From assembly GCA_005888335.1 (NCBI GenBank), contig VAWY01000175.1, positions 1 to 16,881 of the forward strand: 16,881 bases of DNA, in the 5' to 3' direction. The translations under genes and the position numbers were made by a program. A model generated the notes under the pieces. It searched no databases, was not told where the DNA came from, and saw nothing but the letters and a program-made list of their open reading frames with translations. Each line of letters opens with the position of its first letter. Within the stretch, counting starts at the first letter, position 1. Below are positions 15,565 to 16,881 of this stretch, one piece after another. The stretch is from Actinomycetota bacterium (GTDB lineage Bacteria; Actinomycetota; Thermoleophilia; Solirubrobacterales; Solirubrobacteraceae).

Positions 15565-16215
15565 TCAGCCGGCGGGCGAGGCGGCCGCGCGCAGCCCGAA
15601 GCGCTCCTCGAGCTCTGACACGGTCCGCGCGGCGTCGCGGTGCAGGACGCCCGCGATGCCCAGCCGCGCGGCGCCGGCCAGGTTGTGCTCGAGGTCGTCG
15701 ATCAGCACGCAGGCCGCGGGGGCGACCCCGAGGCGCTCGCAGGCGATCGCGTAGATGCGCCGCGAGGGCTTGCGTACCCCGACCGCACTCGAGATGACCA
15801 CGGCGTCGGCGAGCGCGTCGAGGTCGAAGCCGTCGTAGCAGTCGCGTCCGAGCGCGTTCGTGACCAGCGCGACGGGAACGCCCGTCGCGCGCAGCGCCGC
15901 CAGGGCGTCGATCATCATGTCGTCGGGCGCCATGCCCGCCTGCATGCGCCGGATCAGCCCCTCCGGCTCGACGGCTACCCCGGCAGCGGCGAGGCGCCGC
16001 GCGAAGCCGCGCTCGAAGCCCTCGTCGTCGAGACGGCCCGTCTCGTGCTCGACCAGCAGCCGCGAGGACTCAGGGTCCTCGGCGAGGAGGCGCAGCATGA
16101 GGTCAGGTGGCGCGCCGAGCCCGGTCGCGAAGGCGCGGAACGCGTCGTTCACGCTCGTCGTCAACACGCCGCCGAAGTCGACGAGGATCGCGGTGCGCGG
16201 ATCCGCCGCGGTCAT
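15565..16215 (-). CDS. HAD-superfamily hydrolase
   Basis: A 216-residue haloacid-dehalogenase-like hydrolase of the type related to the epoxide-hydrolase N-terminal domain. Motif I is LVDFGGVLTT with nucleophile Asp13; the usual second Asp is Gly, as in several members of this subgroup. Motif II is the VTNAL Thr, motif III the Lys in VGVRKPSRRIY, and motif IV VLIDDLEHN. The helical cap lies at about residues 20-95. ATG 16215 overlaps the stop of the upstream SDR as ATGA, which fixes the start and implies co-translation. Substrate is unknown; phosphatase activity is most likely. Confidence 0.87.
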   Translation of the reverse strand: MTAADPRTAILVDFGGVLTTSVNDAFRAFATGLGAPPDLMLRLLAEDPESSRLLVEHETGRLDDEGFERGFARRLAAAGVAVEPEGLIRRMQAGMAPDDMMIDALAALRATGVPVALVTNALGRDCYDGFDLDALADAVVISSAVGVRKPSRRIYAIACERLGVAPAACVLIDDLEHNLAGAARLGIAGVLHRDAARTVSELEERFGLRAAASPAG

Positions 16216-16881
16216 GCGACCACCGCCTGCAGCCGTCGCATCCCGCGCAGCCAGCGGTCGTAGTCGCTGCCCTTGCGCCGGAAGAACGACAGGACCTCGG
16301 GGTGGGGGAGCACGAGGAAGCGCTCCTCGGCCATCGCCTCGAGCACGCGGTCGGCGACGTACTCGGGCGACAGGACGTCGCCGGCGTGCGCGACGACCTG
16401 GGCGCCGAGTCGCTCCGCGCCGTCGCCCGCATCCAGGCCGGCGTTGAGCATGGCCGTGTCGACGCCCATCGGGCACACGCAGCTCACCGCGATCCCGCGG
16501 TCGCCGTAGGTCACCGACAGCCACTCGGCGAACGCGACCGCCGCGTGCTTCGTGACCGAGTAGGGCGCCGAACCGATCTGCGTCAGCAGCCCGGCCGCCG
16601 ATGCCGTCGAGACGAAGTAGCCGCGCCCGCGGGCGAGCCACTCGGGGACGAGCGCGCGCGCCGCGCGGACGTGCGCGAGCACGTTGACGTCGAGCGCCGT
16701 CGCCCACTCCTCGTCGCCGTCGCCCAGCCCGACCCCGACGCCCACGCCCGCGTTGGCGCAGAAGACGTCGACGGGACCGAACGTGCTGCGCGTGCGGTCG
16801 AGCAGCGCCCGCAGGTCGGACTCGGCGGCGACGTCGCAGCCCACCGCCAGCGCGGCAGGCCCGATCGACTCCGCGACCTCC
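16212..16881 (-). CDS. Short-chain dehydrogenase/reductase, 5' end beyond window
   Basis: About 223 residues of an SDR are visible; the N-terminus with the TGxxxGxG motif lies beyond the right edge. Present are VFCANAGVGV (the NAG motif), STASAAG with the catalytic Ser, and YSVTK with catalytic Tyr and Lys. These are followed by VSCVCPMGVDTAML and a C-terminal tail (VLPHPEVLSFFRRKGSDYDR) typical of SDRs found with acyl-CoA or steroid/lipid catabolic genes. Its stop overlaps the start of the HAD hydrolase. Confidence 0.88.
   Translation of the reverse strand, partial: EVAESIGPAALAVGCDVAAESDLRALLDRTRSTFGPVDVFCANAGVGVGVGLGDGDEEWATALDVNVLAHVRAARALVPEWLARGRGYFVSTASAAGLLTQIGSAPYSVTKHAAVAFAEWLSVTYGDRGIAVSCVCPMGVDTAMLNAGLDAGDGAERLGAQVVAHAGDVLSPEYVADRVLEAMAEERFLVLPHPEVLSFFRRKGSDYDRWLRGMRRLQAVVA

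Noticed and set aside
1..16881. CRISPR array or tandem repeat cluster
   Set aside because: No regularly spaced direct repeats were seen; repetitive CGCG/GGCG patches reflect codon bias.

Overview
The window is very GC-rich, densely packed DNA with GTG starts and many 4-base start/stop overlaps. Together with two PucR-type regulators of the RsbRD_N/PucR/HTH_30 kind, the ACAD10/11-like acyl-CoA dehydrogenase and the many SDR and flavin enzymes, it suggests a soil actinobacterium, most likely of the Thermoleophilia/Solirubrobacterales type. That placement is inferred from protein style only. No rRNA, tRNA, CRISPR array or recognisable transposase gene was seen.

Region A (1-4340, minus strand) looks like one operon. 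In transcription order it is an NAD-type short-chain dehydrogenase, a 124-residue membrane protein, a Baeyer-Villiger-type flavin monooxygenase, and a protein whose second half resembles linalool dehydratase/isomerase (LDI), running off the left edge. The first three genes are joined by ATGA overlaps; the fourth follows after 15 bases. The LDI-like gene has an unusual N-terminal membrane extension and two single-base frame breaks at short G/C runs. A PucR-family regulator (4486-5679, plus) is divergent from the operon, and the space between them holds a perfect 11-base inverted repeat. My reading is a candidate alcohol dehydrogenation / Baeyer-Villiger oxidation / hydration-dehydration module for a terpenoid-like or tertiary-alcohol substrate.

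Region B (5704-7607, minus) has a second PucR-family regulator, a GNAT acetyltransferase resembling aminoglycoside 2'-N-acetyltransferase, and the last ~39 codons of an SDR gene.

Region C (about 7608-13844) is a block whose main genes are all on the plus strand. It holds a KimA-like potassium transporter with a doubled C-terminal domain, a methyltransferase-glycosyltransferase fusion, an overlapping GT-C membrane glycosyltransferase, and a clipped nucleotidyltransferase fragment. On the minus strand are a small acidic ORF and a broken SLOG/DprA-like fragment. The block sits between the C-terminal remnant (7488-7607) and an N-terminal remnant (13845-13946) of an SDR gene in the same orientation, as if about 6.2 kb replaced the middle of that gene.

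Region D (13845-16881, minus) resumes the catabolic theme. In transcription order it has a partial SDR at the right edge, a HAD hydrolase (ATGA overlap), a promoter-like AT-richer stretch with a palindrome, a truncated sugar-type ABC permease that keeps a strong ribosome binding site, an ACAD10/11-like acyl-CoA dehydrogenase, and the SDR N-terminal remnant. The window therefore reads as lipid/terpenoid catabolic territory reshaped by recombination.
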